Source of the DNA: Candidatus Avimicrobium faecavium
GTDB taxonomy: Bacteria; Bacillota; Clostridia; Oscillospirales; Ruminococcaceae
Direction of reading: 5' to 3'
Length of the DNA: 20,552 nt
Assembly: GCA_904419105.1 (NCBI GenBank)
Contig: CAJFQR010000014.1
Location: 1-20,552 of the forward strand
Below, in pieces: positions 1 to 7,035 of the stretch (position 1 is its first letter; each line of letters begins with the position of its first letter). The notes beneath the pieces were generated by a model that saw only the letters and a list, made by a program, of their open reading frames with translations, searched no databases and was not told where the DNA came from. A program made the position numbers and the translations under genes.

Positions 1-43
1 GGTTTTTCGTTTGGTAACAGAAAGTTTTCGGTTTTTTCAGAAC

Positions 44-1396
44 TCAGTAGGCGATGCCCTGGGCCTTCATCGACTCGGCCACCTTCAGGAAGCCGGCGAT
101 GTTGGCGCCGGCCACCAGGTCCCCGGCGGCGCCGTACTGCCCGGCGGCGGTGTAGGCCGCCTGGAAGATGCCCTTCATGATGCCCTCGAGGCGCTGGTCC
201 ACCTCCTCAAAGGTCCAGGCCAGCCGCTGGGAGTTCTGGCTCATCTCCAGGCCGCTGACAGCCACGCCGCCGGCGTTGGAGGCCTTGCCCGGGGCAAAGA
301 GCACCCCGGCCTTCTGCAGCAGCTCGGTGGCCTCCACCGTGGTAGGCATGTTGGCGCCCTCGGCCACGGCGAGGACGCCGTTTGCGATCAGCGCCCTGGC
401 GCCCTCGGCATCCAGCTCATTCTGGGTGGCGCAGGGCAGGGCGATGTCGCAGGGGATCGTCCAGATGCCGCGGCAGCCCTCGGTGTAGACCGCCCCTTCG
501 ACGCGGCCGGCATATTCCCTGATGCGGCCCCGCTCGACCTCCTTGATCTGCTTGACCACCGCCAGGTCGATGCCCTTTTCGTCGTAGACATAGCCGGCGG
601 AATCGCTCATCGCCACCACCCTGGCGCCCATCTGCTGGGCCTTTTCACAGGCGTAGATGGCCACATTGCCCGAACCGGAGATGACGATCTTCTTGCCGGA
701 GACGGTCTCCCCCTTCATCTTCTCGAGCATCTCCCGCAGGAAGTAGAGCAGGCCGTAGCCGGTGGCCTCGGTGCGGGCCAGCGAGCCGCCGTAGGTGAGC
801 CCCTTGCCGGTGAGGGTGCCGGTGAAGGAGTTGGTCAGCCGCTTGTACTGGCCGAACAGGAAGCCAATCTCCCTCCCGCCGACGCCGATATCCCCGGCGG
901 GCACATCGGTATCCGGGCCGATGTGGCGGTACAGCTCGGTCATAAAGCTCTGGCAGAAGCGCATGATCTCCCGGTCGCTCTTGCCCTTCGGGTCAAAGTC
1001 GCTGCCGCCCTTGCCGCCGCCCATCGGCAGACCGGTGAGGCTGTTCTTAAAGACCTGCTCAAAGCCAAGGAACTTGATGATGGACAGGTTCACCGACGGA
1101 TGCAGCCGCAGGCCGCCCTTGTAGGGGCCGATGGCCGAGTTGAACTGCACCCGGTAGCCGCGGTTCACCCGCACATGGCCGGCATCGTCCACCCACGGCA
1201 CCCGGAACAGGATCATGCGCTCCGGCTCGACCATCCGCTCAAACACGCCCCACTCGATCAGGTCGGGGCGGCGGTCCGCCACCGGGGCGAGGGACTGCAG
1301 CACCTCCCCGACCGCCTGGAGAAATTCCGGCTGGTCCGGGTCCCGCTGGCGGACCCGCTCATAGAGGCCGTCAAGATATTCATTTTTGATTTCCAT
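44..1396 (-). CDS. gdhA: NADP-type glutamate dehydrogenase
   Basis: Hexameric glutamate dehydrogenase of about 450 residues. It interconverts 2-oxoglutarate plus ammonium and glutamate in the cytoplasm, the main ammonium assimilation reaction in many clostridia. The substrate-binding segment PYKGGLRLHP lies at residues 91-100 and the catalytic-lysine segment LPMGGGKGGSDFDP at about 123-136. The catalytic aspartate is in PAGDIGVGGRE near residue 169. The Rossmann fingerprint GSGNVA is at 241-246, and EGANMPTT lies near the C-terminus. Length matches the 444-450 residue bacterial family. The ATG at 1396 is preceded by AAGGAG at a spacing of 10. NADP preference is inferred from family resemblance, not proven by a residue. 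It is monocistronic as far as can be seen and divergent from ftsH. Confidence 0.95.
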   Translation of the reverse strand: MEIKNEYLDGLYERVRQRDPDQPEFLQAVGEVLQSLAPVADRRPDLIEWGVFERMVEPERMILFRVPWVDDAGHVRVNRGYRVQFNSAIGPYKGGLRLHPSVNLSIIKFLGFEQVFKNSLTGLPMGGGKGGSDFDPKGKSDREIMRFCQSFMTELYRHIGPDTDVPAGDIGVGGREIGFLFGQYKRLTNSFTGTLTGKGLTYGGSLARTEATGYGLLYFLREMLEKMKGETVSGKKIVISGSGNVAIYACEKAQQMGARVVAMSDSAGYVYDEKGIDLAVVKQIKEVERGRIREYAGRVEGAVYTEGCRGIWTIPCDIALPCATQNELDAEGARALIANGVLAVAEGANMPTTVEATELLQKAGVLFAPGKASNAGGVAVSGLEMSQNSQRLAWTFEEVDQRLEGIMKGIFQAAYTAAGQYGAAGDLVAGANIAGFLKVAESMKAQGIAY

Positions 1397-1428
1397 TCCA
1401 TCTTCACTCCTTTAGCAGTATATATTGT

Positions 1429-1457
1429 ATTATATCGAATGCCGCCCGGTTTTGCAA
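1429..1457 (-). promoter_or_regulatory. Sigma-A promoter of gdhA
   Basis: On the minus strand, TTGCAA (1457-1452), a 17-bp spacer and a perfect TATAAT (1434-1429) lie about 33 bp upstream of the gdhA ATG. The surrounding DNA is AT-rich compared with the genes. A second weaker pair (TTGATA, 16 bp, TACACT) lies further upstream and was not annotated. Confidence 0.75.
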
Positions 1458-1655
1458 GATAAAGTGTATCATATTTCAATTTTTTATCAAAAAGCCGAAT
1501 ATCACCCGGATACGGGCTGATGTTTTGAAAGAATTGCAAAATCAGATTTCGAGCGGCAGCCATTTGAAGAAGATTTCTCCTCCGGAGACGGTCACAGATT
1601 ATTTACATCTGTCCGTCTTTGTTTATAAAACCGTCGCAACTTCCCCGAACGGGAG

Positions 1656-1664
1656 TGTTATAAT
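1656..1664 (+). promoter_or_regulatory. Extended -10 promoter of ftsH
   Basis: TGTTATAAT is a perfect extended -10 element (TGn followed by TATAAT). No good -35 lies 17 bp upstream; TCGCAA at a 19-bp spacing is poor. The predicted start near 1671 gives a leader of about 110 nt, containing the GC hairpin at 1709-1725, before the ftsH ATG. Confidence 0.55.
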
Positions 1665-1780
1665 AGGTACAGTGTTTCAGAAGATCGATCCATTCTCCTG
1701 CAGAGCGTCCGGCGCGCAGCGCCGGTGCAAAAGGAGCGGTGGGGTATCTGCCGGGACCGATATGAAGTGGAGGGTTCCCT

Positions 1781-3628
1781 ATGAATGAAGTGAAAAAACC
1801 GCAGAAGCCACTCCTCTATTACTATGGAGTGGTGATGCTGGTGCTGCTGCTGCTCAACCTGTTTGTGATGCCGTGGCTGGCCCAGCGGGAGATCCGGGAG
1901 GTGGACTACAATACCTTTATCACGATGGTGGAAAACGGCGAGGTTGCCCGGGCCGATGTCCAGACCTCGGAAAATCAGATCCTCTTTACCAATGAGGACA
2001 ACACCGTCGTCTACAAGACGGGTATGCTCCCCGACCCGGACCTGACCCAGCGGCTGCTGGACAACGAGGTGGACAGCTACGGCCAGATCATTGAAGAGAC
2101 CAGCCCCTGGGTCTCGCTGCTGTTCGGCTGGATTCTGCCGTTTGCGCTGCTCTATCTGTTCGGACAATATATGGCAAAGAAGATGATGGACCGGGCCGGC
2201 GGGCCCAATTCGATGGCCTTCGGCCTCGGCAGGAGCAACGCCAGGGTCTATGTCAAATCCTCCGAGGGCATCAAGTTCTCCGATGTGGCCGGTGAGGACG
2301 AGGCCAAGGACAGCCTGCGGGAGATCGTGGACTATCTGCACGACCCGTCCAAATACCGGGAGATCGGCGCCAAGATGCCCAAGGGCATTCTGCTTGTCGG
2401 CCCTCCCGGCACCGGCAAGACGCTGCTGGCCAAGGCGGTGGCCGGTGAGGCCAATGTGCCCTTCTTCTCGATGTCCGGCTCGGAATTCGTGGAGATGTTC
2501 GTCGGCATGGGCGCCTCCAAGGTCCGGGACCTGTTCGACCAGGCCAAGCAGAAGGCCCCCTGCATCGTCTTCATCGACGAGATCGACGCCATCGGCAAAA
2601 AGCGTGACGGCCAGCTCGGCGGCAACGACGAGCGGGAGCAGACCCTCAACCAGCTGCTCACCGAGATGGACGGCTTTGAGGACAACACCGGCGTCATCAT
2701 CCTGGCGGCCACCAACCGCCCGGAGAGCCTGGACCCGGCGCTGACCCGTCCCGGGCGGTTTGACCGGCGCGTCCCGGTGGAGCTGCCCGACCTCAAGGGC
2801 CGTGAGGACATTCTCAAGGTCCACGCCAGACACATCCGCACCACCGGCGACATCGACTGGAACCGCATCGCCCGCATGGCTGCCGGTGCCTCCGGCGCCG
2901 AGCTGGCCAACATCGTCAACGAGGCGGCGCTGCGGGCGGTGCGCAGCGGCCGCAATGCCGCCAATGAGGCCGACCTGGAGGAGAGCATCGAGGTGGTCAT
3001 CGCCGGCTACCAGAAGAAGAACGCCATCCTCACCGACAAGGAGAAGTGCATCGTGGCCTACCATGAGGTCGGCCATGCGCTGGTGGCGGCGATGCAGACC
3101 CATTCGGCCCCGGTGCAGAAGATCACCATCATTCCCCGCACCTCCGGCGCCCTGGGCTATACGATGCAGGTGGACGAGGGGGAGCACTACCTGATGACCA
3201 AGGAGGAGATCGAGAACAAGATCGCCACCTTCACCGGCGGGCGCGCCGCCGAAGAGGTGGTCTTTGGCTCGATCACCACCGGTGCCTCCAACGACATCGA
3301 ACAGGCCACCAAGCTGGCCCGGGCGATGATCACCCGCTACGGTATGACCGATGACTTCGACATGGTGGCGATGGAGACGGTCACCAACCAGTACCTGGGC
3401 GGCGACAGCTCGCTGTCCTGCTCGCCGGAGACCCAGGCCAGGATCGACGCCGCTGTAGTACAGACCGTCAAGGCCCAGCACCAGAAGGCCCTGCGCATCC
3501 TCACCGAGAACCGCCGCAAGCTCGACGAGATCGCCCAGTTCCTCTACGAGAAGGAGACCATCACCGGCGACGAGTTCATGGAGATCCTGAACCGGGAGGA
3601 GCTGCCCGCCCCCGAGGCCCAGGCCTGA
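1781..3628 (+). CDS. ftsH: ATP-dependent zinc metalloprotease FtsH
   Basis: Membrane-anchored AAA+ protease that degrades misassembled membrane proteins and short-lived regulators. Membrane segments lie at about residues 11-33 and 109-129 and flank the extracytoplasmic FtsH domain. Walker A GPPGTGKT is at 207-214 and Walker B FIDEID at 264-269. The second region of homology, TNRPESLDPALTRPGRFDRR, runs from about 312 to 331. The zinc motif is HEVGH at 428-432 (most family members have HEAGH), and the third metal ligand is probably D505 in GASNDIEQATK. The 615-residue length is normal. The ATG has GGAGGG six bases upstream. The gene is monocistronic, with a strong terminator after its stop. Confidence 0.96.
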   Translation: MNEVKKPQKPLLYYYGVVMLVLLLLNLFVMPWLAQREIREVDYNTFITMVENGEVARADVQTSENQILFTNEDNTVVYKTGMLPDPDLTQRLLDNEVDSYGQIIEETSPWVSLLFGWILPFALLYLFGQYMAKKMMDRAGGPNSMAFGLGRSNARVYVKSSEGIKFSDVAGEDEAKDSLREIVDYLHDPSKYREIGAKMPKGILLVGPPGTGKTLLAKAVAGEANVPFFSMSGSEFVEMFVGMGASKVRDLFDQAKQKAPCIVFIDEIDAIGKKRDGQLGGNDEREQTLNQLLTEMDGFEDNTGVIILAATNRPESLDPALTRPGRFDRRVPVELPDLKGREDILKVHARHIRTTGDIDWNRIARMAAGASGAELANIVNEAALRAVRSGRNAANEADLEESIEVVIAGYQKKNAILTDKEKCIVAYHEVGHALVAAMQTHSAPVQKITIIPRTSGALGYTMQVDEGEHYLMTKEEIENKIATFTGGRAAEEVVFGSITTGASNDIEQATKLARAMITRYGMTDDFDMVAMETVTNQYLGGDSSLSCSPETQARIDAAVVQTVKAQHQKALRILTENRRKLDEIAQFLYEKETITGDEFMEILNREELPAPEAQA

Positions 3629-3653
3629 TCGCCCCGGTATAAAAGGATAAAAG

Positions 3654-3694
3654 AAAGATCCCGGACAGGCACCGCGTCCTGTCCGGGATCTTTT
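3654..3694. terminator. Bidirectional intrinsic terminator
   Basis: A perfect 16-bp stem (3654-3669 with 3678-3693) and an 8-nt loop lie between the convergent ftsH and DUF1835-type genes. The rightward side ends in TTTT, and the leftward side runs into a T-rich tract. The right arm touches the stop codon of the minus-strand gene. Confidence 0.88.
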
Positions 3695-4538
3695 ATTCGG
3701 GCAGTGTGACCCGGCTGTTATAAAACCGGCCGGGGTCCCGCTCCAGCTGGAGGACTCCCCGCTCCTCCAGCGCCAGCGTCCGCCGGGCGATGAGCCAGTC
3801 GGACAGCGGCAGTTGCAGCCGCCCGAGCATCCCGGCGATCAGATGGCCCAGCGGGCAGGGGCAGCGCCGCCGGGCTTCGGCGAGCAGCAGCCCGTCATAG
3901 AAATCCGCCGGGACGCTCAGCAACCGGCCGGCCACCAGCGCCCGCAACGGACTGTTCTCCTGCCGCAGCCGTTCCCAGTGCCTACCGGCATACCGGGCCA
4001 TCTGCACCGGCAGCACCCGCTCCTCTGCCCAGTCCGCAAGCTGTTCCGGATCCGCCTCGCCCCAGCCCTTCAGCGTCACGGCGCTTCCGTCCGCCGGGCG
4101 GAAGCGGTACGGCCGCAGCCGCATCAGCGAGATGCCCGCCCGCCGCTCGTAGAGCAGCCCCGCCGCCGCATACGCCCCGCAGACCGCCGCTGGCGTGCGG
4201 TCCACCCAGAGCCGCACCTTTTCCCCGGCGGGAAGCTGCCGGAGGGCCTCCGCGGCGGCGGTGTACCTTTCCCAGTCTTTTTCCAACTGGGCGTCCGGCT
4301 CCGCCGGGTCGTCCCACCGGTCAAAGCCGGCGTACACCTCCCGCAGGAAGGCCTTCCGCTCCGGGCCGTACCAGCCGCCCTCAATGGGGCCCATCGAGAG
4401 GTCGTCCCCAAGGCAGATCACCCGCCCCATCGGGAGAACCGGTGTCTTGACCCGCCGGGTCCGCGCCGGGCGGGGGCTGAGGCTGGCGGCGTATCTCAGC
4501 ATCTCACCGGCCTGCTTGGAAAAACAGACTTCATACAC
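3693..4538 (-). CDS. DUF1835/DUF3658-type domain protein
   Basis: Predicted 281-residue soluble protein of unknown function. The N-terminal part resembles DUF1835: an opening VYEVCFSKQ strand, then a segment GRVICLGDDLSMGPI at about 41-55, typical of that family. The C-terminal part, with YDGLLLAEARRR followed by a winged-helix-like GHLIAGMLGR stretch and an RRTLALEERGVLQL ending, fits the DUF3658 partner domain. I chose the GTG at 4538 because GGAGGG stands six bases upstream and homology starts there. The open frame extends further upstream, but that part overlaps the rnpB promoter and RNA. The biochemical role is unknown, and the family call is from memory of the sequence pattern. Confidence 0.75.
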   Translation of the reverse strand: MYEVCFSKQAGEMLRYAASLSPRPARTRRVKTPVLPMGRVICLGDDLSMGPIEGGWYGPERKAFLREVYAGFDRWDDPAEPDAQLEKDWERYTAAAEALRQLPAGEKVRLWVDRTPAAVCGAYAAAGLLYERRAGISLMRLRPYRFRPADGSAVTLKGWGEADPEQLADWAEERVLPVQMARYAGRHWERLRQENSPLRALVAGRLLSVPADFYDGLLLAEARRRCPCPLGHLIAGMLGRLQLPLSDWLIARRTLALEERGVLQLERDPGRFYNSRVTLPE

Positions 4539-4562
4539 GGGGATCCCTCCTTTTTTATCTCT

Positions 4563-4591
4563 ATTCTGCCACTGATTTGACTTTTTGTCAA
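4563..4591 (-). promoter_or_regulatory. Promoter of the DUF1835-type gene, back to back with rnpB
   Basis: On the minus strand there is a perfect TTGACA (4591-4586), a 17-bp spacer and CAGAAT (4568-4563). Its -35 lies inside the same 15-bp palindrome as the rnpB -35, so the two polymerases would compete for the site. Confidence 0.6.
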
Positions 4592-4605
4592 AAAAATAGT
4601 ATGAT
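4577..4605 (+). promoter_or_regulatory. Sigma-A promoter of rnpB
   Basis: TTGACT (4577-4582), a 17-bp spacer and TATGAT (4600-4605). The predicted start at about 4611-4612 coincides with the first base of helix P1 of the RNase P RNA, which supports both calls. Confidence 0.85.
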
Positions 4606-4610
4606 AAAAG

Positions 4611-4957
4611 CCGCGAGTAAACGAGACAGCAGCGGGCACAGTGCCGCAAGGCCGTGCGTGAGGAAAGTCCGGGCTTCACAGGGCAGGATGGCTGCTAACG
4701 GCAGCCGTGGGCGACCATAGGGAAAGTGCAACAGAGAAATACCGCCGGGGCCTCCCCGGTAAGGGTGGAAAGGCGAGGTAAGAGCTCACCGGCGCGCAGG
4801 AGACTGCGTGGCCCTGCAAACCCCATCCGAAGCAACACCCGGCAGGGACGATACGGCGGCCCGTCGTGTCCCGATGTGGTGGCTTGAGCCGTATGGCGAC
4901 ATACGGATTAGATAGATTGCTGTCAAATACAGAACTCGGCTTATTGTTTGCTCGCGG
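4611..4957 (+). ncRNA. rnpB: RNase P RNA, bacterial type A
   Basis: Catalytic RNA of ribonuclease P, which trims the 5' leader of tRNA precursors. Terminal helix P1 is formed by 4611-4622 pairing with 4946-4957 (12 bp including one G-U). The conserved 5' core GAGGAAAGTCCGGGCT starts at 4660, ACAGAGAAATACCGCC at 4731, and the conserved 3' core AGAACTCGGCTTAT occupies 4931-4944. The overall layout looks like the ancestral type A fold rather than the Bacillus type B, as expected for clostridia. Exact ends are inferred from P1 and the promoter position. Confidence 0.95.
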
Positions 4958-4969
4958 TATGCATCGTCT

Positions 4970-5001
4970 GCGCGGGGCTCTTCGGGGCCCCGTGCTTTTT
5001 T
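4970..5001 (+). terminator. Intrinsic terminator of rnpB
   Basis: An 11-bp stem (4970-4980 with 4985-4995, two G-U pairs) is closed by a TTCG tetraloop and followed by six T residues, 13 bp after RNase P helix P1. Confidence 0.88.
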
Positions 5002-5074
5002 ATGCCCGGCGGCATAAGGGCGGCTCTATTTTCCCATTCTATGGCATATACATCTGCAATGGGAGGTGAACGCC

Positions 5075-5278
5075 ATGCGGGAAACCGCCGCCCCGGCCCT
5101 GGAGCGCCCCTTCTCCCCCAGGGAGGAGCTCGCCCTGGTGCAGCGGGAACTGGAGACCGTCCAGAACCACTTCGATATGACCGATGACAGCGACCTGATC
5201 GACTGCTGCATCCACCAGCTGCTGGCCCTGGAGCGCCGCCGCAGCTATCTGATCCGGCTGGTGCGCTCCGCCATTTGA
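5075..5278 (+). CDS. Small DUF2508 (YaaL)-like protein
   Basis: A 67-residue, charged, probably helical protein. The C-terminal half, with DDSDLIDCCIHQLLALE at about 37-53 and RRSYLIRLVRSA at the end, follows the pattern of the DUF2508/YaaL family (an acidic DLI..CI..L.ALE.R..YL core). The function of that family is unknown; it is often found next to recR or bofA in Firmicutes, which is not the case here. The ATG at 5075 is chosen over the GTG at 5066 because the latter lies within the ribosome site GGGAGGTGA (5061-5069). A weak 6-bp inverted repeat (5033-5038 with 5058-5063) includes part of that ribosome site. No clear promoter was found. Confidence 0.7.
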   Translation: MRETAAPALERPFSPREELALVQRELETVQNHFDMTDDSDLIDCCIHQLLALERRRSYLIRLVRSAI

Positions 5279-5303
5279 CCGCCGGCCCCGGCGCTGCTAT
5301 AAT
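5275..5303 (+). promoter_or_regulatory. Sigma-A promoter of the CatA-like gene
   Basis: TTGACC (5275-5280), a 17-bp spacer and a perfect TATAAT (5298-5303). The -35 overlaps the stop codon of the DUF2508-like gene. The predicted start near 5310 gives an mRNA leader of about 110 nt. Confidence 0.85.
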
Positions 5304-5356
5304 GGAGGCAGAACACGCACAGGGGGTGAGGGCCATCGGCGCCACGGTAAACACGG

Positions 5357-5411
5357 CTGTTTGCGGCAGTTTCGGATCCCAATACACCACCGAAACTGCC
5401 GAAAACGGAGG
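5357..5411 (+). promoter_or_regulatory. Structured leader of the CatA-like gene
   Basis: A perfect 12-bp stem (5364-5375 with 5390-5401) and a 14-nt loop lie just upstream of the ribosome site. Allowing single bulges, the stem extends outward (5357-5362 with 5402-5408) and takes in the first GG of the GGAGG at 5407-5411. No T-run follows, so it is not a terminator. This resembles the geometry of translational attenuators of antibiotic-inducible genes; regulation is inference. Confidence 0.5.
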
Positions 5412-5421
5412 AAGATGACCT

Positions 5422-6075
5422 ATGTTTCACCCCATCGATATGACCACCTGGGAGCGCGCCGAGCGCTACCGCCACTACATGGATACCGCCCGCTGCACCT
5501 ACAGCCTCACCGCCATGGTGGACATCGCCGCCCTTTACCGCGGGGCCAAGGAACGGGGCCTGCGGCTGACCCCCTGCCTGACCTATCTCTCCGCCCGGGC
5601 GGTGAATGCGCTGCCAAATCTGCGCTTTGACCGGGACGCCGGCGGCCGGGTGGGCTGGCACGATGTCAGCCATCCGGTGTACACCGTCTTTCACCCGGAG
5701 AGCGGGCTCTTCTCCTGCCTGTGCACCCGCTACGACCCGTCCTTTCGCCGGTTCTACCGGGCGATGACGGAGGACATCGAGCGCTGGCGGCACAGCACCG
5801 CCCTCTTCCCGCAGGGGGAGCTTCCGGCCGGCACCCACGATTTCTCCTCGATCCCCTGGCTCCACTACACCGAAATCAACCTGAATCTCTACACGAATGG
5901 GGACCATCTGCCGCCGATCATCACCGTCGGCCGGGCGGACTGGGAGGGGGAGCGGCTGCTGCTCCCGGCCACCATCCAGCTGCACCACGCGGTGGCCGAC
6001 GGCTGGCACGCCAGCGAGTACTTCCGCCTGCTCCAGCAGCTGGCGGACACCGCCGCCGACTGGCTGGACCGGTGA
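5422..6075 (+). CDS. CatA-type chloramphenicol acetyltransferase-like protein
   Basis: A 217-residue member of the classical trimeric chloramphenicol O-acetyltransferase fold, whose members are 213-220 residues long. The acetyl-CoA-dependent active-site motif QLHHAVADGWHASEY is intact, with catalytic His189 and structural Asp193 in HHxxxDG. Family landmarks appear in order: TYSLTAMVDIAAL (26-38), PVYTVFHPESGLFS (85-98), FSSIPWLHYTEINLN (141-155, carrying the oxyanion serine region) and PPIITVGRADW (164-174). True drug substrates cannot be read from the sequence; many chromosomal homologues in gut clostridia are annotated only as CatA-like. The ATG at 5422 has GGAGG ten bases upstream. It stands alone between its own promoter and a terminator. 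Confidence 0.85.
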   Translation: MFHPIDMTTWERAERYRHYMDTARCTYSLTAMVDIAALYRGAKERGLRLTPCLTYLSARAVNALPNLRFDRDAGGRVGWHDVSHPVYTVFHPESGLFSCLCTRYDPSFRRFYRAMTEDIERWRHSTALFPQGELPAGTHDFSSIPWLHYTEINLNLYTNGDHLPPIITVGRADWEGERLLLPATIQLHHAVADGWHASEYFRLLQQLADTAADWLDR

Positions 6076-6086
6076 TGATACGACGC

Positions 6087-6116
6087 AAAAAAGCCCCGCT
6101 GATGCGGGGCTTTTTT
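6087..6116. terminator. Bidirectional terminator between catA-like and purC
   Basis: A perfect 13-bp stem (6087-6099 with 6104-6116), TGAT loop, with an A-tract on the left arm and a T-tract on the right arm. It can serve both convergent genes. Confidence 0.9.
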
Positions 6117-6139
6117 CTGCTGTGATCGATAGGACAGGA

Positions 6140-6817
6140 TCAGACGAACAGGAACTTGCCGAGGTCCATCGGGTCTACGATGCTGCCGTCCTTGTAGACG
6201 CGCATATTGCCCGAGGCGATCTCGTCGATGAGGATGACCTCGTCGCCGCTGTAACCGAACTCGAACTTGATGTCCCACAGCTCCATGCCGTGCCTGGCGA
6301 GCTCATCGGCTACCACGCCGGCGATCTTCTGGGTCATCTCACGGATGGCGGCGTACTGCTCGTGGGTCATCACGCCCAGCACCACCAGGCCGTCCTCGGT
6401 CACCAGCGGGTCGCCCTTGGCGTCGTTCTTGAAGGTGGTCTCCACATAGGCGGGCAGGTCGGCGCCGTCCTCGATGTAGTCGCCGTACCGGCGTACAAAG
6501 CTGCCGGTGGCCTTCAGGCGGCAGATGACCTCCAGACCCTGGCCGAACACCTTGGCCGGGAGGACCTCCATCGTGCCCTTCTCCAGGTCGGCGCTGACAT
6601 AGTGGGTCTTGATGCCGGCGGCCTTGAGGATCTCAAAGAAGTGGACCGACATCTTCAGGTTGGACTTGCCGATGCCCTCAATGCTCAGGCCAACGGTGTT
6701 GGCGCCGGGGTCAAAGACGCCGTTCTCGCCGGTGACATCGTCCTTGAACTCGAGCATGTAGTTGCCGTTGTCCAGCTCATAGACATTCTTGGTCTTGCCT
6801 ACATAAACCTTTTTCAT
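6140..6817 (-). CDS. purC: SAICAR synthetase (phosphoribosylaminoimidazole-succinocarboxamide synthase)
   Basis: Catalyses the ATP-dependent joining of CAIR and aspartate to SAICAR in de novo purine synthesis. The protein has 225 residues, slightly shorter than the usual 235-240. The N-terminal strand carries VYVGKTKNVYEL, the equivalent of the usual YEGKAKxxY; SNLKMSVHFFEIL follows. The nucleotide/substrate region ELWDIKFEFGY and the segment ILIDEIASGNMRVYKDG, which corresponds to the DEIxxD signature, lie near the C-terminus. The GNMR variant instead of the common SPDTCRF form marks a distinct clostridial subtype (inference). AGGAG lies eight bases before the ATG. No other pur biosynthetic genes adjoin it. 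Confidence 0.9.
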   Translation of the reverse strand: MKKVYVGKTKNVYELDNGNYMLEFKDDVTGENGVFDPGANTVGLSIEGIGKSNLKMSVHFFEILKAAGIKTHYVSADLEKGTMEVLPAKVFGQGLEVICRLKATGSFVRRYGDYIEDGADLPAYVETTFKNDAKGDPLVTEDGLVVLGVMTHEQYAAIREMTQKIAGVVADELARHGMELWDIKFEFGYSGDEVILIDEIASGNMRVYKDGSIVDPMDLGKFLFV

Positions 6818-6882
6818 AGCTTTTCTCCTGTTCTTGTAGCCTGTTTTCCCATACCGGGCGGGCCTGTCCCCTCCCGGAAAAC

Positions 6883-6932
6883 GAAAAAGGCGGCCTTCCT
6901 CTGTCCTGTTTCGTCAGAATTCCGCCTTTTTC
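6883..6932 (-). terminator. Terminator-like hairpin at the 5' end of the purC transcript
   Basis: On the minus strand an 11-bp stem (6932-6922 with 6893-6883) encloses a 28-nt loop; the 3' arm ends in TTTTTC and is followed by GTTTT. It can end transcripts arriving from the 7036-8087 operon. It also overlaps the start of purC transcription: a transcript starting at 6926-6927 keeps only a 5-6 bp GC version of the stem. It could therefore act as an upstream terminator, an attenuator of purC, or both. Confidence 0.65.
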
Positions 6933-6961
6933 ATTATACCGATTTTCCCGGCGATTTTCAA
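6933..6961 (-). promoter_or_regulatory. Sigma-A promoter of purC
   Basis: On the minus strand, TTGAAA (6961-6956), a 17-bp spacer and a perfect TATAAT (6938-6933). The predicted start is about 6926, giving a leader of about 110 nt that opens inside the terminator-like hairpin. Confidence 0.8.
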
Positions 6962-7035
6962 TCGCTTTGCGCCGGGTCGCCGTCCGGAGGCCGGTAGATC
7001 TTCACCGGAAGGGCCGGACTTTTTTTGTAAGTTAT

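Larger units (their letters stand above)
1397..1780. other. gdhA-ftsH divergent intergenic region
   Basis: This 384-bp region has no convincing gene. It holds the gdhA promoter (1429-1457) and the ftsH -10 region (1656-1664). Three hairpins are present. One is a short bulged stem at 1501-1521 with a GATA loop. One is a stem at 1587-1599/1607-1617 with a 2-nt bulge, followed by TTTGTTT. The third is a perfect 7-bp GC stem at 1709-1715/1719-1725 in the ftsH leader. The second looks like a rightward terminator, but no gene lies to its left on that strand. Confidence 0.6.

Noticed and set aside
11..1462. Long plus-strand open frame of 483 codons
   Set aside because: It is antisense to gdhA; GC-rich codon bias leaves stop-free frames on the other strand. 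Its protein is low-complexity, rich in H, G, A and L, and matches no family.
1762..1788. Eight-codon upstream frame (MKWRVPYE) overlapping the ftsH start
   Set aside because: It lacks a convincing ribosome site and short frames of this size are expected by chance.
1658..3481. Minus-strand open frame of 607 codons
   Set aside because: Antisense shadow of ftsH with the same composition artefact.
5897..6997. Plus-strand open frame of 366 codons
   Set aside because: It runs out of frame through the end of the CatA-like gene and antisense through purC and crosses a strong terminator.
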